From Methanosarcina sp. MSH10X1 (GTDB taxonomy: Archaea > Halobacteriota > Methanosarcinia > Methanosarcinales > Methanosarcinaceae), in the NCBI RefSeq assembly GCF_004099695.1, contig NZ_SCHL01000001.1, positions 347,086 through 411,085 on the forward strand: a DNA stretch of 64,000 bases, given 5' to 3'. The notes beneath the pieces are model-generated. The model made no database searches and was not told the origin of the DNA. It saw only the letters and a list, made by a program, of their open reading frames with translations. Positions within the stretch are counted from its first letter, which is position 1, and each line of letters starts with the position of its first letter. The position numbers and the translations under genes were made by a program. This document shows, piece by piece, positions 1 to 10,600 of this stretch.

Positions 1-1
1 A

Positions 2-832
2 TACAACATTCCCATAGGATCCAGCCTGGACGGTCCAAAGGAACTTAATGACGTGCAGAGGGGTAAGGGATACTACGATAAAACCATGAGAGGCTATGAA
101 ATTGCCAGGGACCATGGGCTTGATGTAAAATTTATTACCACTTTCACTTCTCATTCTGTAAAGTTCAAAGAAGATATTTTCAATTTTTATCTTGAGAAAG
201 GTCTCACGCTCAAACTGCACCCCTGCCTGCCTTCATTAAAAGGTGATAATCCTGAGAAATGGACCCTTGATCCTGAAGAATACGGGCAACTCTTAATCTA
301 TCTGCTTGACAAATATCTGGAAAACCTTGGCAGAATTGAAGTTATGAATATTGACCACCTGTGCAAGTGCGTATTCACAGGCAGGGGTACGGTCTGTACC
401 TATGTTGACTGCATGGGAGATACCTTTGCTGTCGGGCCTGAAGGAAATATATACCCCTGCTACCGCTTTGTAGGCATGCCAGAATATGTAATGGGCAATG
501 TTTATGACCGCCCGACCATGGCAGATCTTGCCCAATCCGAAGCCTGGAAGCAGATGTTCAGGTTTAAAGAGTATGTGGACACGGCATGCGGCAAATGCGC
601 CCATATCAAGTACTGCAGAGGCGGATGCCCTTATAATGCTGTAGTGCCCACGGATGGGAAAATAAAAGGCGTTGACCCCCACTGCCCCGCCTACAGGATG
701 ATCTTTGATGAAATTAATAAGCGTGCCAATGACGAGATGTTCGGGTCTTCCGGCATGGAAAGTATGTTCTCGCCCCAGACCATGAGACCCTCAAAGCCCG
801 GAATAATGTCCCTCATGCTCAAGAGGCTCTGA
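2..832 (+). CDS. Radical SAM/SPASM domain protein, 5'-truncated by window edge
   Basis: The frame is open to the left edge, so the N-terminus, including the radical-SAM CxxxCxxC motif, lies outside the window. The visible part begins with IPIGSSLDGP, the 'SLDGP' strand typical of SPASM-type radical SAM enzymes such as anaerobic sulfatase-maturating and peptide-modifying enzymes. The C-terminal half carries the cysteine-rich SPASM region: CTYVDC, PCYRF, CGKC, YCRGGC and HCPAY, expected to hold auxiliary [4Fe-4S] clusters. A GTG at 53 is not a credible start because conserved sequence runs through it. Family knowledge suggests oxidative modification of a protein or peptide. No candidate substrate gene lies just downstream, so the substrate is unknown. 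Confidence 0.85.
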   Translation, partial: YNIPIGSSLDGPKELNDVQRGKGYYDKTMRGYEIARDHGLDVKFITTFTSHSVKFKEDIFNFYLEKGLTLKLHPCLPSLKGDNPEKWTLDPEEYGQLLIYLLDKYLENLGRIEVMNIDHLCKCVFTGRGTVCTYVDCMGDTFAVGPEGNIYPCYRFVGMPEYVMGNVYDRPTMADLAQSEAWKQMFRFKEYVDTACGKCAHIKYCRGGCPYNAVVPTDGKIKGVDPHCPAYRMIFDEINKRANDEMFGSSGMESMFSPQTMRPSKPGIMSLMLKRL

Positions 833-1043
833 TAAAGGTCAAACCGCAGGAAATTCATTAGCCGGTTACATTTTAATTATCTGAGAGTTCTGAGGTTGAT
901 GCTCACGAATAAGCATTAATTTTTAAATACATGCGTAGAAAAGAATATGTCTGTCAGGGAGTACTAAGTAACCAGTAATACCAGGTAGAACAGTAGTACT
1001 AAGTAGATCAATACTGAATAAAGCAGTAAACGAGACTGGTACG

Positions 1044-2225
1044 ATGACAGAAACAGGAAAGAATAGCAGAAGAGCAAGTTCCCTTTTTCTTGCTATCCTT
1101 ATTATTTTTGTCTCAATATATACCGCTGGGAACTACTATGTCGGTTTACGCTTTTTTCAATCGATACAGAGTTTTATTGAGCCTTACTCTTTTCTCTACT
1201 GGACAGGTTACTTTTTTCTTGCAATCTCGCTCATTGCAGTCAAGTTAGGAAAGAGAATTCATCCCGGGTCTGTCAATTACCTCGTGGCGATAACTGGAGA
1301 TTACTGGCTGGCTGCTATCTATTATTCACTCCTTATATGGGTAGATGTGGATATTTTCCACTTCCTGATTGATTTCGCATTCCCGGAAGCTAAGATAGCT
1401 AACTATCCGTCATTTTACTGGGGGTTTACAGTTTTATCCGTGGTATCTCTTCTCTTAATATATGGAACCTGGAACGCGAATCATCCGCGCGTAACACATT
1501 ACGATGTTTTCATTAAAAAAGCAGTATCCGAATTGCCAGAACTCCATGCTGCCATGGTATCCGATATCCACCTTGGACTGGTGATTGATAATCGACACCT
1601 TGAATCAATGGTTAAGAAAATCAATGAACTAGCCCCGGATATTGTATTCCTTGTCGGAGACACCATAGATGAAGACGTGAGATTCTTTATCAATGGCAAA
1701 ATACCGGAAACATTGAAAAAATTACAGCCTGAGTATGGGGTATATGCAGTTCTCGGGAACCATGAATATATTGGCGGCAGGAGTAAGCAGGCAATTGAGT
1801 ACCTCAGACAGGCTGGAGTAAATGTTCTGGTTGATGAATGTGTAAAAGTAAACAACCAGTTTTACGTAGCTGGTCGGGATGACCGCATGGCAAGCCATAT
1901 GGCAGGAAAAACCCGCATCGAGTTGTCCGGGCTTTTAGAGGGGATCGACCATAACTTACCGATTATTCTTTTGGACCACCAGCCGGTAAACCTTGGGGAA
2001 GGACAGCGCAATGGAGTTGATTTGCAGTTATCCGGACATACGCACGCTGGACAGTTTTTCCCCAACACATTAATCTCCAGGCATGTATTTGAAAACAGCT
2101 GGGGATATTTGAAAAAAGGAGAATCCCAGATAATTGTCACCTCCGGTTTCGGCACATGGGGTCCCCCTATCCGGATTGGCAGCTATTCTGAAATCGTGGA
2201 TATAAGTATCTCTTTCTTAGAATAA
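1044..2225 (+). CDS. Membrane-anchored calcineurin-like metallophosphoesterase
   Basis: This 393-residue protein has about four hydrophobic segments in residues 1-150, followed by a metallophosphoesterase domain. The metal-binding motifs are all visible: SDIHLG (about residue 173), GDTIDE, GNHEY, LDHQP and SGHTHAGQ (about 330). The architecture matches the YkuE-like family of membrane-associated phosphoesterases, some of which act on lipid-linked phosphates. The substrate cannot be told from sequence. The gene stands alone; a TATA-like TTTAAATAC lies about 115 bases upstream, giving a leader of roughly 90 bases. The leader contains two copies of GTACTAAGTA. Confidence 0.88.
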   Translation: MTETGKNSRRASSLFLAILIIFVSIYTAGNYYVGLRFFQSIQSFIEPYSFLYWTGYFFLAISLIAVKLGKRIHPGSVNYLVAITGDYWLAAIYYSLLIWVDVDIFHFLIDFAFPEAKIANYPSFYWGFTVLSVVSLLLIYGTWNANHPRVTHYDVFIKKAVSELPELHAAMVSDIHLGLVIDNRHLESMVKKINELAPDIVFLVGDTIDEDVRFFINGKIPETLKKLQPEYGVYAVLGNHEYIGGRSKQAIEYLRQAGVNVLVDECVKVNNQFYVAGRDDRMASHMAGKTRIELSGLLEGIDHNLPIILLDHQPVNLGEGQRNGVDLQLSGHTHAGQFFPNTLISRHVFENSWGYLKKGESQIIVTSGFGTWGPPIRIGSYSEIVDISISFLE

Positions 2226-2368
2226 ATGCCGTACCAAAGAGCCTAAGAGTATTTTAAACTCCACTTTAAAGTGAGATTGCTAAGAATTTAGCATTGTTAT
2301 TTTAAAGTTCAATGGAATTAAGTTGTTAATGGTCGAATACCGTTAAGAATATTTTATTTTTGAGATAG

Positions 2369-2376
2369 TTTATATA
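2369..2376 (+). promoter_or_regulatory. TATA box of a probably leaderless transcript
   Basis: TTTATATA is centred about 27 bases upstream of the ATG at 2400, the usual archaeal TATA-to-start distance. Transcription would therefore begin at or next to the start codon. No Shine-Dalgarno-like sequence is present between them. Confidence 0.55.
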
Positions 2377-2399
2377 CATCCACTTCCCAAAATAAGCAC

Positions 2400-2771
2400 A
2401 TGGAGGACGGTAAAATCAAGAATACGATCACAAGAAGCTTTGAGCTTCAGGACTACAGGATAGAAGGAACCGAACTTTCCGGTTTCTGGGCGGATTTAAC
2501 AAGCAAGGAAGAGTTAATAGTCGAGGTAAATTACAGCCCTGAAAATAAAAAAGCCTTCAGTCCTGAAGAAATTGAAAAGCTTGTCCTGAAAATCCGTGAA
2601 AAATGCGGCAGCTTTGAGGCTCAACTGCCAGAAAATATAAAATGCGAGGTTACCTTCAAAAATCTCGGGGAAAAAGTTTACAAAGCCGGTCAGGCTGATT
2701 TTGAACTGGAACTCGGGGAACTCGAAGAGGTTCAGGTTACTTACCGGTTTTATGTTGAGTATTTTATTTAA
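2400..2771 (+). CDS. Small acidic hypothetical protein
   Basis: A 123-residue soluble, acidic protein that I do not recognise. It has no signal peptide, membrane segment or cysteine cluster. The alternation of charged and hydrophobic residues (VEVNYSPE, CEVTFKNLGE, FELELGELEEVQVTYRFYVEYF) suggests a small alpha/beta fold ending in beta strands. The start is fixed by the TATA box 27 bases upstream, which implies leaderless translation. It is flanked by unrelated genes. Confidence 0.6.
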   Translation: MEDGKIKNTITRSFELQDYRIEGTELSGFWADLTSKEELIVEVNYSPENKKAFSPEEIEKLVLKIREKCGSFEAQLPENIKCEVTFKNLGEKVYKAGQADFELELGELEEVQVTYRFYVEYFI

Positions 2772-2881
2772 GCAACGTTTAATCCGGTTCAATCCGGAAT
2801 ATAAGTAAGCTTATACTAAGTCAGGCAAGAATATTTAAAGCTGAAAAAAGGAGATTAAAAAAATAAAGGAAAGAGAAGAAA

Positions 2882-3478
2882 TTAATTCTCCTTTCTCCTG
2901 TGCTGCGAGATGAAAAGCAGTCCAAGGATTGCAGCAACCGGCAAAACCATTGAGGGAAACTCCGGAACTTCTATGTTGCCTCCAGCCCAGTTACTATCAT
3001 CCCCATTCCAGCTCACTTTGACAACAATTGAATAACCATCAATAGAAGTAAGTTTTGATTCAATATCTGGGTAAGTTATTACAATCGGCCCTCCAGATTT
3101 TACATTATTTTTTCCTTCCCATTCTGATACGACAGGGAAAGATCCAAAGAAACCTCCCAGGGTTGGCATTGTGTCACTTTTATGAGTCCACACCTCAGAT
3201 ATACCAGTGTTTCCGGCACTAGCACTATCAATGTAAGTAACAGGTAAGTAAATACTGGTAATATCAAAGTTTGTCGGCAAACTGGTCGCTGTACCTGTTG
3301 GGGTCGCTTGAACTGTTATAATATTACCGTCACACGTTGCCGTAATAGCAGTGTCTGGAGGAATAGGATCTCCCGGTTCATCTTTAAAAACATTCACAGG
3401 AATTACTTTATATGCACTCGCAGAACCAACTGTAAATAGTAAAAGTACCAGTACTCCAATGACATAGACTAATCTCAT
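2882..3478 (-). CDS. PEF-CTERM sorting-domain secreted protein
   Basis: This 198-residue protein has an N-terminal signal peptide (MRLVYVIGVLVLLLFTVGSASA). Its C-terminal tripartite sorting signal is a VPEFPS motif, a hydrophobic helix (about residues 175-190) and a basic end (QHRRKEN). This is the PEF-CTERM arrangement recognised by archaeosortases in Methanosarcina, so the protein is expected to be cleaved and anchored to the cell surface. The middle is beta-rich and resembles a cohesin-type or adhesion-like domain only weakly. An SD (GAGAGG) lies about 10 bases upstream of the ATG. No archaeosortase gene is in the window. Confidence 0.82.
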   Translation of the reverse strand: MRLVYVIGVLVLLLFTVGSASAYKVIPVNVFKDEPGDPIPPDTAITATCDGNIITVQATPTGTATSLPTNFDITSIYLPVTYIDSASAGNTGISEVWTHKSDTMPTLGGFFGSFPVVSEWEGKNNVKSGGPIVITYPDIESKLTSIDGYSIVVKVSWNGDDSNWAGGNIEVPEFPSMVLPVAAILGLLFISQHRRKEN

Positions 3479-3520
3479 TTTTTCAAACCTCTCTCAAAGA
3501 AACTAATAGAATATTTTCTG

Positions 3521-3535
3521 TATATAACTATAAAC
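3521..3535 (-). promoter_or_regulatory. TATA-like promoter of the PEF-CTERM gene
   Basis: On the minus strand this reads TTTATAGTTATATA, about 45 bases upstream of the start codon. It predicts a leader of about 20 bases that would include the GAGAGG Shine-Dalgarno. The remainder of the 3479-3859 spacer shows nothing else recognisable. Confidence 0.45.
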
Positions 3536-3859
3536 AAATAAACTTATTTATTTAAGTATATTTTATACAGTATAGTAATTTAAAAAAGAATAATCAACAA
3601 GCTCCGCCTTAGACAATTAAAATTAGTTAGGAAAAATATTAAGGATTAAATTGTATAAGGAAGGATCGATAAAATCAAAAAAATCATGGAAGAACTTTAA
3701 TTGGCTTTTAAGGCTGATTTTTGACAGGCCAGACAGAGAAAAATAACATTTTATAGAGAGTGAAAGAAGAGGGAATGCAAAAAAGAGATGAAAAAACAAA
3801 GAAGGAAGGTAGAAAAGGAAAAAACAGGTGAGAAAAATAAAAAAGCTTATCTAACCCTT

Positions 3860-5872
3860 TCAGGCTGCTTTTATCTCTTTCTCCAGCTTCTTTATCGTTT
3901 CCCTTACCTGGATTGCCCGCTCGAAATCAAGCCTGTCAGCTGCTTCCTTCATTTCAGCTTCCAGTTCGATAATCATATTGGGAATATTGGCTTTCGGGAT
4001 GTGTTTGGTATCCGTGATGTCGGCAACCTTTTCCCTTATGGGTTTCCTGATGGTTGTCGGGACTATGCCGTGTTCTTTGTTGTAGGCAATCTGCATGGAG
4101 CGGCGGCGTTCGGTCTCACTGACAGCCGCTTTGATAGAATCGGTCATGTTATCGGCATACAGGACAACCTTCGAGCTGGCGTTCCGGGCTGCGCGGCCAA
4201 TAATCTGGATCAGGCTCTTTGAATTTCTCAGGAAACCTTCTTTATCCGCGTCCAGGATGCCGATGAAACCCACTTCCGGAATATCGAGCCCTTCCCTGAG
4301 CAGGTTGATCCCGACAAGGACATCGAATTTGCCAAGGCGGAGTTCGCGGATAATTTCAGTCCTTTCTATCGTTTTAATATCCGAGTGCAGGTACCGGGCT
4401 TTGATCTCGTTTCTGGCAAGGTATTCGGTCAGTTCTTCCGCAAGCTTCTTTGTCAGCGTGGTCACAAGGGCACGGTCTCCCCTCTCCACAATCTTCAGGA
4501 CTTCCTGCATAACATCCCTGACCTGCCCTTCGAGAGGACGAATTTCCACTTCAGGGTCAACCAGGCCTGTAGGGCGGATAATTTGTTCCACAATCCTGGC
4601 GGAGTTTTCCCTTTCGTAGTCCGCAGGAGTTGCCGAGACAAAGATCACGTTTTTCATGTACTTCTCGAATTCATCGAACTTCAGGGGCCTGTTGTCATAG
4701 GCACTGGGCAGCCTGAACCCGTAATCAACAAGGCTCTGTTTTCTTGAACGGTCACCTTTATACATCCCGTGAAGCTGCGGGATGGTCTGGTGACTTTCGT
4801 CAATGACCAGCAGGAAATCCTCAGGGAAGTAGTCAAGCAGGCAGAAAGGTTTCTCCCCAGGCTTGCGGTGGTCAAAATGCCTGGAATAGTTTTCAATACC
4901 CTTGCAACTGCCGGTTTCCTGGATCATTTCCATGTCATAAAGCGTGCGCTGCTTCAGCCTGTGGGATTCAAGCAGTCCGAGTTCAGGCAGATGGCCTTCA
5001 AGCTCTTTGAGGATAGACTGGATCGCACTTTTCTGTTCTTCTTCAGGGATAACATAGTGCCTGGCAGGATAGACGAAGAAATAATCCATGTCTTCCGTGC
5101 GCTGTCCGGCCTGTTTGTCTACCTCGGAGATCCGGTCAATCTCGTCTCCGAAGAGTTCAATCCGGATAATGTTGTCAAAATAACCGGGAATAATGTCAAT
5201 GGTGTCCCCTTTTACCCTGAAACGTCCCGGCATAAGCTCAAGGTCATTCCGTTCGAACTGGATATCAATAAGCTTTTGCAGGATTTCTTTTCTCTGAACC
5301 TTATCCCCGACCTTTAGTTCAAACCCCATCTTCTGGAAGTTTTCAGGATTGCCAAGACCGTAAATACAGGATACGGATGCCACAACGATGACATCCTGGC
5401 GCGACATCAGGGAAGCGGTAGTAGCAAGCCGCATCTGCTCGATTTTCGGGTTAATCATGGCATCTTTTTCAATATACTGGTCTTTGGCAGGAAGATAGGA
5501 TTCAGGTTGGTAGTAATCATAATAGGAAACGAAATACTCCACCCGGTTTTCAGGGAAGAATTCCCTGAATTCGTTATAAAGTTGAGCGGCAAGGGTTTTA
5601 TTATGCGCAACAACAAGAGTCGGTTTCCTGACCTGGTTTATGACGTTTGCAACGGTATAGGTCTTCCCGGACCCGGTTACCCCAAGCAGGGTCTGGAACC
5701 CCTCTCCTTTTTTCAACCCCTCCACAAGATTTTCAATTGCCTGCGGCTGGGAACCCTTGGGCTCAAAATCGGAAACCAGCTTGAATTGCGGGCTGTCCCG
5801 GTATCGGGCATCGTGTATTTTTTCAGATAATTTTTGAGATATTGTCTGGGATGTTTGATCGGAAGAATTCAT
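3860..5872 (-). CDS. uvrB: Excinuclease ABC subunit B
   Basis: UvrB is the DNA-damage-verifying helicase-like subunit of nucleotide excision repair; it receives damaged DNA from UvrA and recruits UvrC. The 670-residue length is standard. Visible motifs are Walker A GVTGSGKT (about residue 63), the beta-hairpin region YYDYYQPE, the DESH box, the helicase motif QIIGRAARN and a C-terminal UVR motif (ELEAEMKEAADRLDFERAIQVRETI) for UvrC contact. It is the third gene of the uvrA-uvrC-uvrB order on the minus strand, 74 bases after uvrC. The set is of bacterial type and is generally regarded as laterally acquired by mesophilic methanogens. Confidence 0.98.
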   Translation of the reverse strand: MNSSDQTSQTISQKLSEKIHDARYRDSPQFKLVSDFEPKGSQPQAIENLVEGLKKGEGFQTLLGVTGSGKTYTVANVINQVRKPTLVVAHNKTLAAQLYNEFREFFPENRVEYFVSYYDYYQPESYLPAKDQYIEKDAMINPKIEQMRLATTASLMSRQDVIVVASVSCIYGLGNPENFQKMGFELKVGDKVQRKEILQKLIDIQFERNDLELMPGRFRVKGDTIDIIPGYFDNIIRIELFGDEIDRISEVDKQAGQRTEDMDYFFVYPARHYVIPEEEQKSAIQSILKELEGHLPELGLLESHRLKQRTLYDMEMIQETGSCKGIENYSRHFDHRKPGEKPFCLLDYFPEDFLLVIDESHQTIPQLHGMYKGDRSRKQSLVDYGFRLPSAYDNRPLKFDEFEKYMKNVIFVSATPADYERENSARIVEQIIRPTGLVDPEVEIRPLEGQVRDVMQEVLKIVERGDRALVTTLTKKLAEELTEYLARNEIKARYLHSDIKTIERTEIIRELRLGKFDVLVGINLLREGLDIPEVGFIGILDADKEGFLRNSKSLIQIIGRAARNASSKVVLYADNMTDSIKAAVSETERRRSMQIAYNKEHGIVPTTIRKPIREKVADITDTKHIPKANIPNMIIELEAEMKEAADRLDFERAIQVRETIKKLEKEIKAA

Positions 5873-5946
5873 AGAATCAAGACCCTATAATATTGAGTTT
5901 TAAAATATATAAACTATGTTAATAAATAAACCCGCGATTTTAAAAA

Positions 5947-7506
5947 TCAAGAATTTTTAGGAATAAGGGATTTTTGCCTCAGCAGGCGATTGTAGGTAAT
6001 TGCAAACCTGTGGGCTTCATCCCGGATCTCCTGGACAAAGAGCGAGGCTTTTTCATCTTTTTTGATTGGAAGCGGAGACTTAAGTCCGGGCACATAGATC
6101 TCTTCTTCCCGCTTGGCTATGGAAATAACAGGAACCCTGAGCTTTAACTTCCGGAGTTCCTGAAAAGCTGAGGAGAGCTGCCCTTTTCCTCCGTCTATGA
6201 TTATCAGGTCAGGCAGGTCGTGTTTATCCTCAAGCAGGCAGGAGTAACGTCTGCGTACAACTTCTGCAATGGAAGCGAAGTCGTCAATCCCTTCGACACT
6301 TTCTATCCTGAAACGGCGGTAGTTGTGTTTATCAGGCCTGCCTCCCCGGAACTGCACCATGGAACCGACAGTAGCCGTGCCTGAGAGATGGGAAATATCG
6401 AAACATTCTATAACGTTCGGAAGCTTCGGAAGGGAGAGTTTACTTTGCAGGGCTTCGAGCTTTTTCCTGTCCCCGAAGAAGCCGATTTCAACGTTTTTCA
6501 GGGCAAGGTCGAGGAGCTCCTTTTTTTCTCCCTGCTTAGGAACCGTGACTTTCACCTTTACTCCCTTTACGTGTGAAAGAAAATCTGCAAGCGAGTCCTC
6601 GAGGGGCTCGGGAAGTATTAGCTCTTCAGGCGGCTCGTTCTCGGAATAATACTGCACCAGGAATTCTTCAAGGAAATTTTCTCCATAGGCAAAGACATAG
6701 TCCTGCTTATCCTCAAGCGTACCTTTGTAGACCTTGAAAAGCATGAGATAAACGGTATCGTCCCTGACAATATAGTTCAGGATATCCTCATTATGCTTTT
6801 TCTGCCTCTCCATATTTTGCTTTTCCTGAAGATATTCAAGGGCTGCTATTTCGTCCCTGAGAGCCATAGCCTGCTCGAATTGCTGTTTCGATGCGAGATC
6901 CCTCATCTCTTTTTCCATGGACTCGATGAGCTCTTTGATATTGCCTTTCAGGACAGAACCGGCTTTTTTCACTTTTTCGGCATACTCTTCCCGGGAAACT
7001 GCCCCTATGCAGGGTCCGCTGCATGCCGCTATATGGTACCTGAGGCAGGCACGCCTTGGCATCTGTTTGCAAGTCCTGAGCTGGAAAGTCTTTCTTACAA
7101 CCTCGAAGATATAGTCCCTCTCTTTTGCTGATACAAAAGGCCCGAAAGAAATCCCACTTTCGGTTCTCTTCCGGGAAAGTCTTATCCTTGGAAACTTCTC
7201 TTCGGTTAGATGGATGCAGGCATACCGCTTTGAGTCCTTGAGAGCAATATTGTACCTTGGCCAGTGTTTCTTAATGAGGGTGTTCTCTAGAAGGAAAGCC
7301 TCTACCTCCGTATTCGTGACAATGAAATCAAGACCTCGCGCAGCCTGTACGAGGCTTTCGGTTTTCGGGTCATGGTCTCGTTTCTGGAAGTAGCTGCTCA
7401 CCCGCTTTTTAAGGTCCTTTGCCTTGCCCACATACAATACAGTCCCTTCTTCATTTTTGAAGAGGTAACAGCCAGGCAGGTGAGGAAGAGCCTCCAGGTC
7501 AATCAT
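5947..7506 (-). CDS. uvrC: Excinuclease ABC subunit C, form lacking the C-terminal HhH domain
   Basis: UvrC makes the dual incision in nucleotide excision repair. Residues 10-95 form the GIY-YIG nuclease (GCYLFKNEEGTVLYVGKAKDLKKR). A cysteine-rich segment follows (CKQMPRRACLRYHIAACSGPC), then a UVR motif near 200-235. The RNase-H-like 5' nuclease comes next, with FDISH, IIDGGKGQL and DEAHRFA supplying the catalytic D/D/H. At 519 residues the protein stops soon after DEAHRFAITYNR and has no tandem helix-hairpin-helix domain, unlike the roughly 600-residue E. coli protein. It lies between uvrA and uvrB on the same strand. Confidence 0.97.
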   Translation of the reverse strand: MIDLEALPHLPGCYLFKNEEGTVLYVGKAKDLKKRVSSYFQKRDHDPKTESLVQAARGLDFIVTNTEVEAFLLENTLIKKHWPRYNIALKDSKRYACIHLTEEKFPRIRLSRKRTESGISFGPFVSAKERDYIFEVVRKTFQLRTCKQMPRRACLRYHIAACSGPCIGAVSREEYAEKVKKAGSVLKGNIKELIESMEKEMRDLASKQQFEQAMALRDEIAALEYLQEKQNMERQKKHNEDILNYIVRDDTVYLMLFKVYKGTLEDKQDYVFAYGENFLEEFLVQYYSENEPPEELILPEPLEDSLADFLSHVKGVKVKVTVPKQGEKKELLDLALKNVEIGFFGDRKKLEALQSKLSLPKLPNVIECFDISHLSGTATVGSMVQFRGGRPDKHNYRRFRIESVEGIDDFASIAEVVRRRYSCLLEDKHDLPDLIIIDGGKGQLSSAFQELRKLKLRVPVISIAKREEEIYVPGLKSPLPIKKDEKASLFVQEIRDEAHRFAITYNRLLRQKSLIPKNS

Positions 7507-7618
7507 TTTTAAACCTCATTTTCAAGTTTTTAAATCCTTAATGGAAATTCAACTAAGCTTTAAACCAGATTTAAAGGGACTTAAACCAGAGTTAAATCAG
7601 CTTAATAGCATCTCCGCT

Positions 7619-10600
7619 TTAGATGAGCTGCTCTTCAAGCGTTTTATCAGTCCCACGTTTGCTGTGCTTGAAACCTTTTGAATTGTTTTCAAAGTCTTTT
7701 TCAGAATCATCCTCAAAGTCTTCGGACTCGTCACTCAGATCGTCTTCAAACTCTTCAAAATCAGCCTCAAACGTTTCTCCTTCTTCGAAAATTGCCTCAA
7801 CCGGTTCTGCTTCTGACATCTCCAGGTATGATTCAGAAAGCCTGGGAGCAAGGAAGCATGCAGTATGACTTCCCTGAACCAGAGCCACTTCCTCGGGAGT
7901 TCCTTCGGCAATGATTTTTCCGCCTGCATTCCCGCCTTCGGGACCTAGATCGAGTATATGGTCTGCGGATTTGATTACGTCCAGGTTGTGCTCGATTACA
8001 ACCACAGTATTTCCTTTTGCTACAAGCCCGTTAAGGACTGCAATGAGTTTTTTGACGTCATGGAAGTGAAGCCCGGTTGTGGGTTCGTCAAGGAGGTAAA
8101 TTGTCTTTCCTGTACCCTTTTTAGAGAGCTCCCTTGTAAGTTTGATTCTCTGGGCTTCGCCGCCTGAAAGCGTTGTTGAGCTCTGCCCAAGCTTGATGTA
8201 GCCCAGCCCGACCCTTGTAAGGGTATCAAGTTTACCTTTGATTGCAAGAATATTCTCGAAATGTTCGGCAGCCTCCTCTACGGTCATATTAAGGACCTCA
8301 GCAATGGATTTGCCCCTGTACTTTACTTCGAGGGTTTCCCGGTTGTAGCGCGTTCCTTTGCACTCTTCACATTCGATATATACGTCAGGCAGGAAGTTCA
8401 TTTCGATTTTTATCAGCCCATCTCCCTGGCAGGCCTCGCAGCGCCCTCCCTTTACGTTGAAAGAAAAGCGCCCGTTTTTATAACCCCGGATTTTGGCTTC
8501 TTTGGTTTCTGCAAAAGCCTGCCTGACAGCGTCAAAGACCTTAGTATAGGTTGCAGGGTTCGAACGGGGAGTCCTGCCAATAGGACTCTGGTCAATAACG
8601 ATTACCTTGTCAATCTCGGAATCAAAAACCAGCTCATCATAGTCCCCTGGAGTTACATTTGATTTGTTTATCTTTTTCGTCAGGGCTTTGTACAGGGTAT
8701 CGTAGATAAGCGTAGATTTTCCGGATCCCGAAACCCCTGTAACCACGGTCAGGACTCCTATCGGGATATTCACATCTACGTCCTTCAGGTTGTTTGCCCT
8801 GCACCCTTTAAGCCTTATGAACGCATCGCTCTGCCTGCGGAGGGCAGGTGGTTTTATCTGTTTTTCCCCTGAGAGGTACTGACCTGTCAGAGACTCAGGG
8901 TGATTTTCAATTTCTTCAGGCGTGCCCTCGGCTACCACATAACCACCATGAATGCCTGCACCCGGACCTATATCGAGTACATAGTCGGCAGCCCGAATAG
9001 TATCCTCATCATGCTCAACGACTATGAGGGTATTTCCAAGATCCCGCAGGGTCTGGAGGGTCTGGATAAGCCTTGCATTGTCCCTCTGATGCAGCCCTAT
9101 TGAGGGTTCGTCAAGCACATAGAGCACACCCATGAGGTTTGAGCCGATCTGGGTAGCCAGCCGGATTCGCTGGGCTTCTCCGCCTGAGAGAGTGCCTGCG
9201 CTCCGGGAAAGGGTGAGATAACCGAGCCCGACATGCTCAAGGAAGCTAAGCCTGGAGCGGATCTCATTTAAGACTTGCTTCGCGATCTCTCTTTCCTTTT
9301 CCGAGAGATCTAAATTTTCGAAGAAACGGATGCAGTCCAGAATAGAGAGATTGGTCGTATCTACAATGGACTTTCCGCCGAGTTTTACTGCAAGCACTTT
9401 TTCCTTCAGGCGCCGACCTTCACACTTCGGACAGGGCTTGACCTGCATGAATTTTTCAAGTTCTTTTCGCCGGTACTCGGATTTAGTCTGGCTGTACAGT
9501 CTCTCGGACTGAGGAAGCAGCCCTTCCCAGGTCCCTTTATGAGACCAGTGGCCATCTCCGTTCTTTGTGCTCATCTCGAACTGCATGCGTTCGTCCGAGC
9601 CGTACATTAGCACGTTGTACTGCTCATTTGTTAGAGCATCAAGTGGGGTGAAAATATCAAACCCGAAGTGTTTTGCTACGGCTCCCAGATGCTGGCTCCG
9701 GTAACTGTCCAGGTAATTTCTGTACAGGGCGACAGCTCCGTCCGCAAGACAGAGGCTCTTATTCGGAATTATAAGGTCAGGGTCGAACTCCATCTTGAAG
9801 CCTAGCCCGTTACAGGCTTCACAGGCTCCGAAGGGGCTGTTAAAGGAAAACATCCTGGGCTGGAGTTCTTCGAAAGCCATGCCGCAGACCGGACACGCCA
9901 TATTCGAGGAATAAAGGCGGTCCTTTCCTTCCGAATCAACTGCGATTAAGAGCCCGCCTGCCTTCTGAAGGGCGTTTTCACAGGCTTCGACAAGCCTTGA
10001 ACGGTCTTCTGAAGGGTCCAGCCGGTCAATCACGACTTCAATATCATGTTTTTTATAGCGGTCAAGGGTGATTTCATCGTCAGTCCTGTGAATCTCCCCG
10101 TTTACCCTCATCCGGGCAAAACCCTCGCTATTCAATTCCCTGAAGAGATGCTGGTATGTCCCTTTCTTCTGCCGAACCACAGGCGCGAGAATAGTGACCA
10201 TACCCTCGCATTCCCTGCTGAGGCTATCCGCAATCTTTTCAGGAGATTGGGATTCGATTTTTATATTGTGGGTCGGGCAGTAAGGCGTGCCTACCCTTGC
10301 AAAAAGCAGCCTCAGATAGTCATAAATTTCCGTGACGGTCCCGACCGTACTTCTAGGATTTTTTGAAGTCGTTTTCTGCTCAATGGAAATCGCCGGAGAT
10401 AACCCTTCGATGCTGTCCACATCCGGCTTGTTCATAAGCCCGAGGAACTGCCGCGCATAAGCCGAGAGGGACTCCACGTAGCGCCGCTGTCCTTCGGCAT
10501 AAATCGTATCAAAAGCCAGGGTAGATTTCCCTGAGCCCGAAACGCCTGTAATGACAATGAATTTGTCCCGCGGGAGTTCCACCGTGATATCTTTCAGGTT

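Noticed and set aside
3788..4222. 144-codon plus-strand frame
   Set aside because: Antisense to the 3' end of uvrB with no family resemblance; GC-rich genes here produce many such shadows.
8545..8575. GGTTCGAA-like T-loop sequence suggesting a tRNA
   Set aside because: It lies inside the uvrA coding sequence and no acceptor or anticodon stem can be formed around it.
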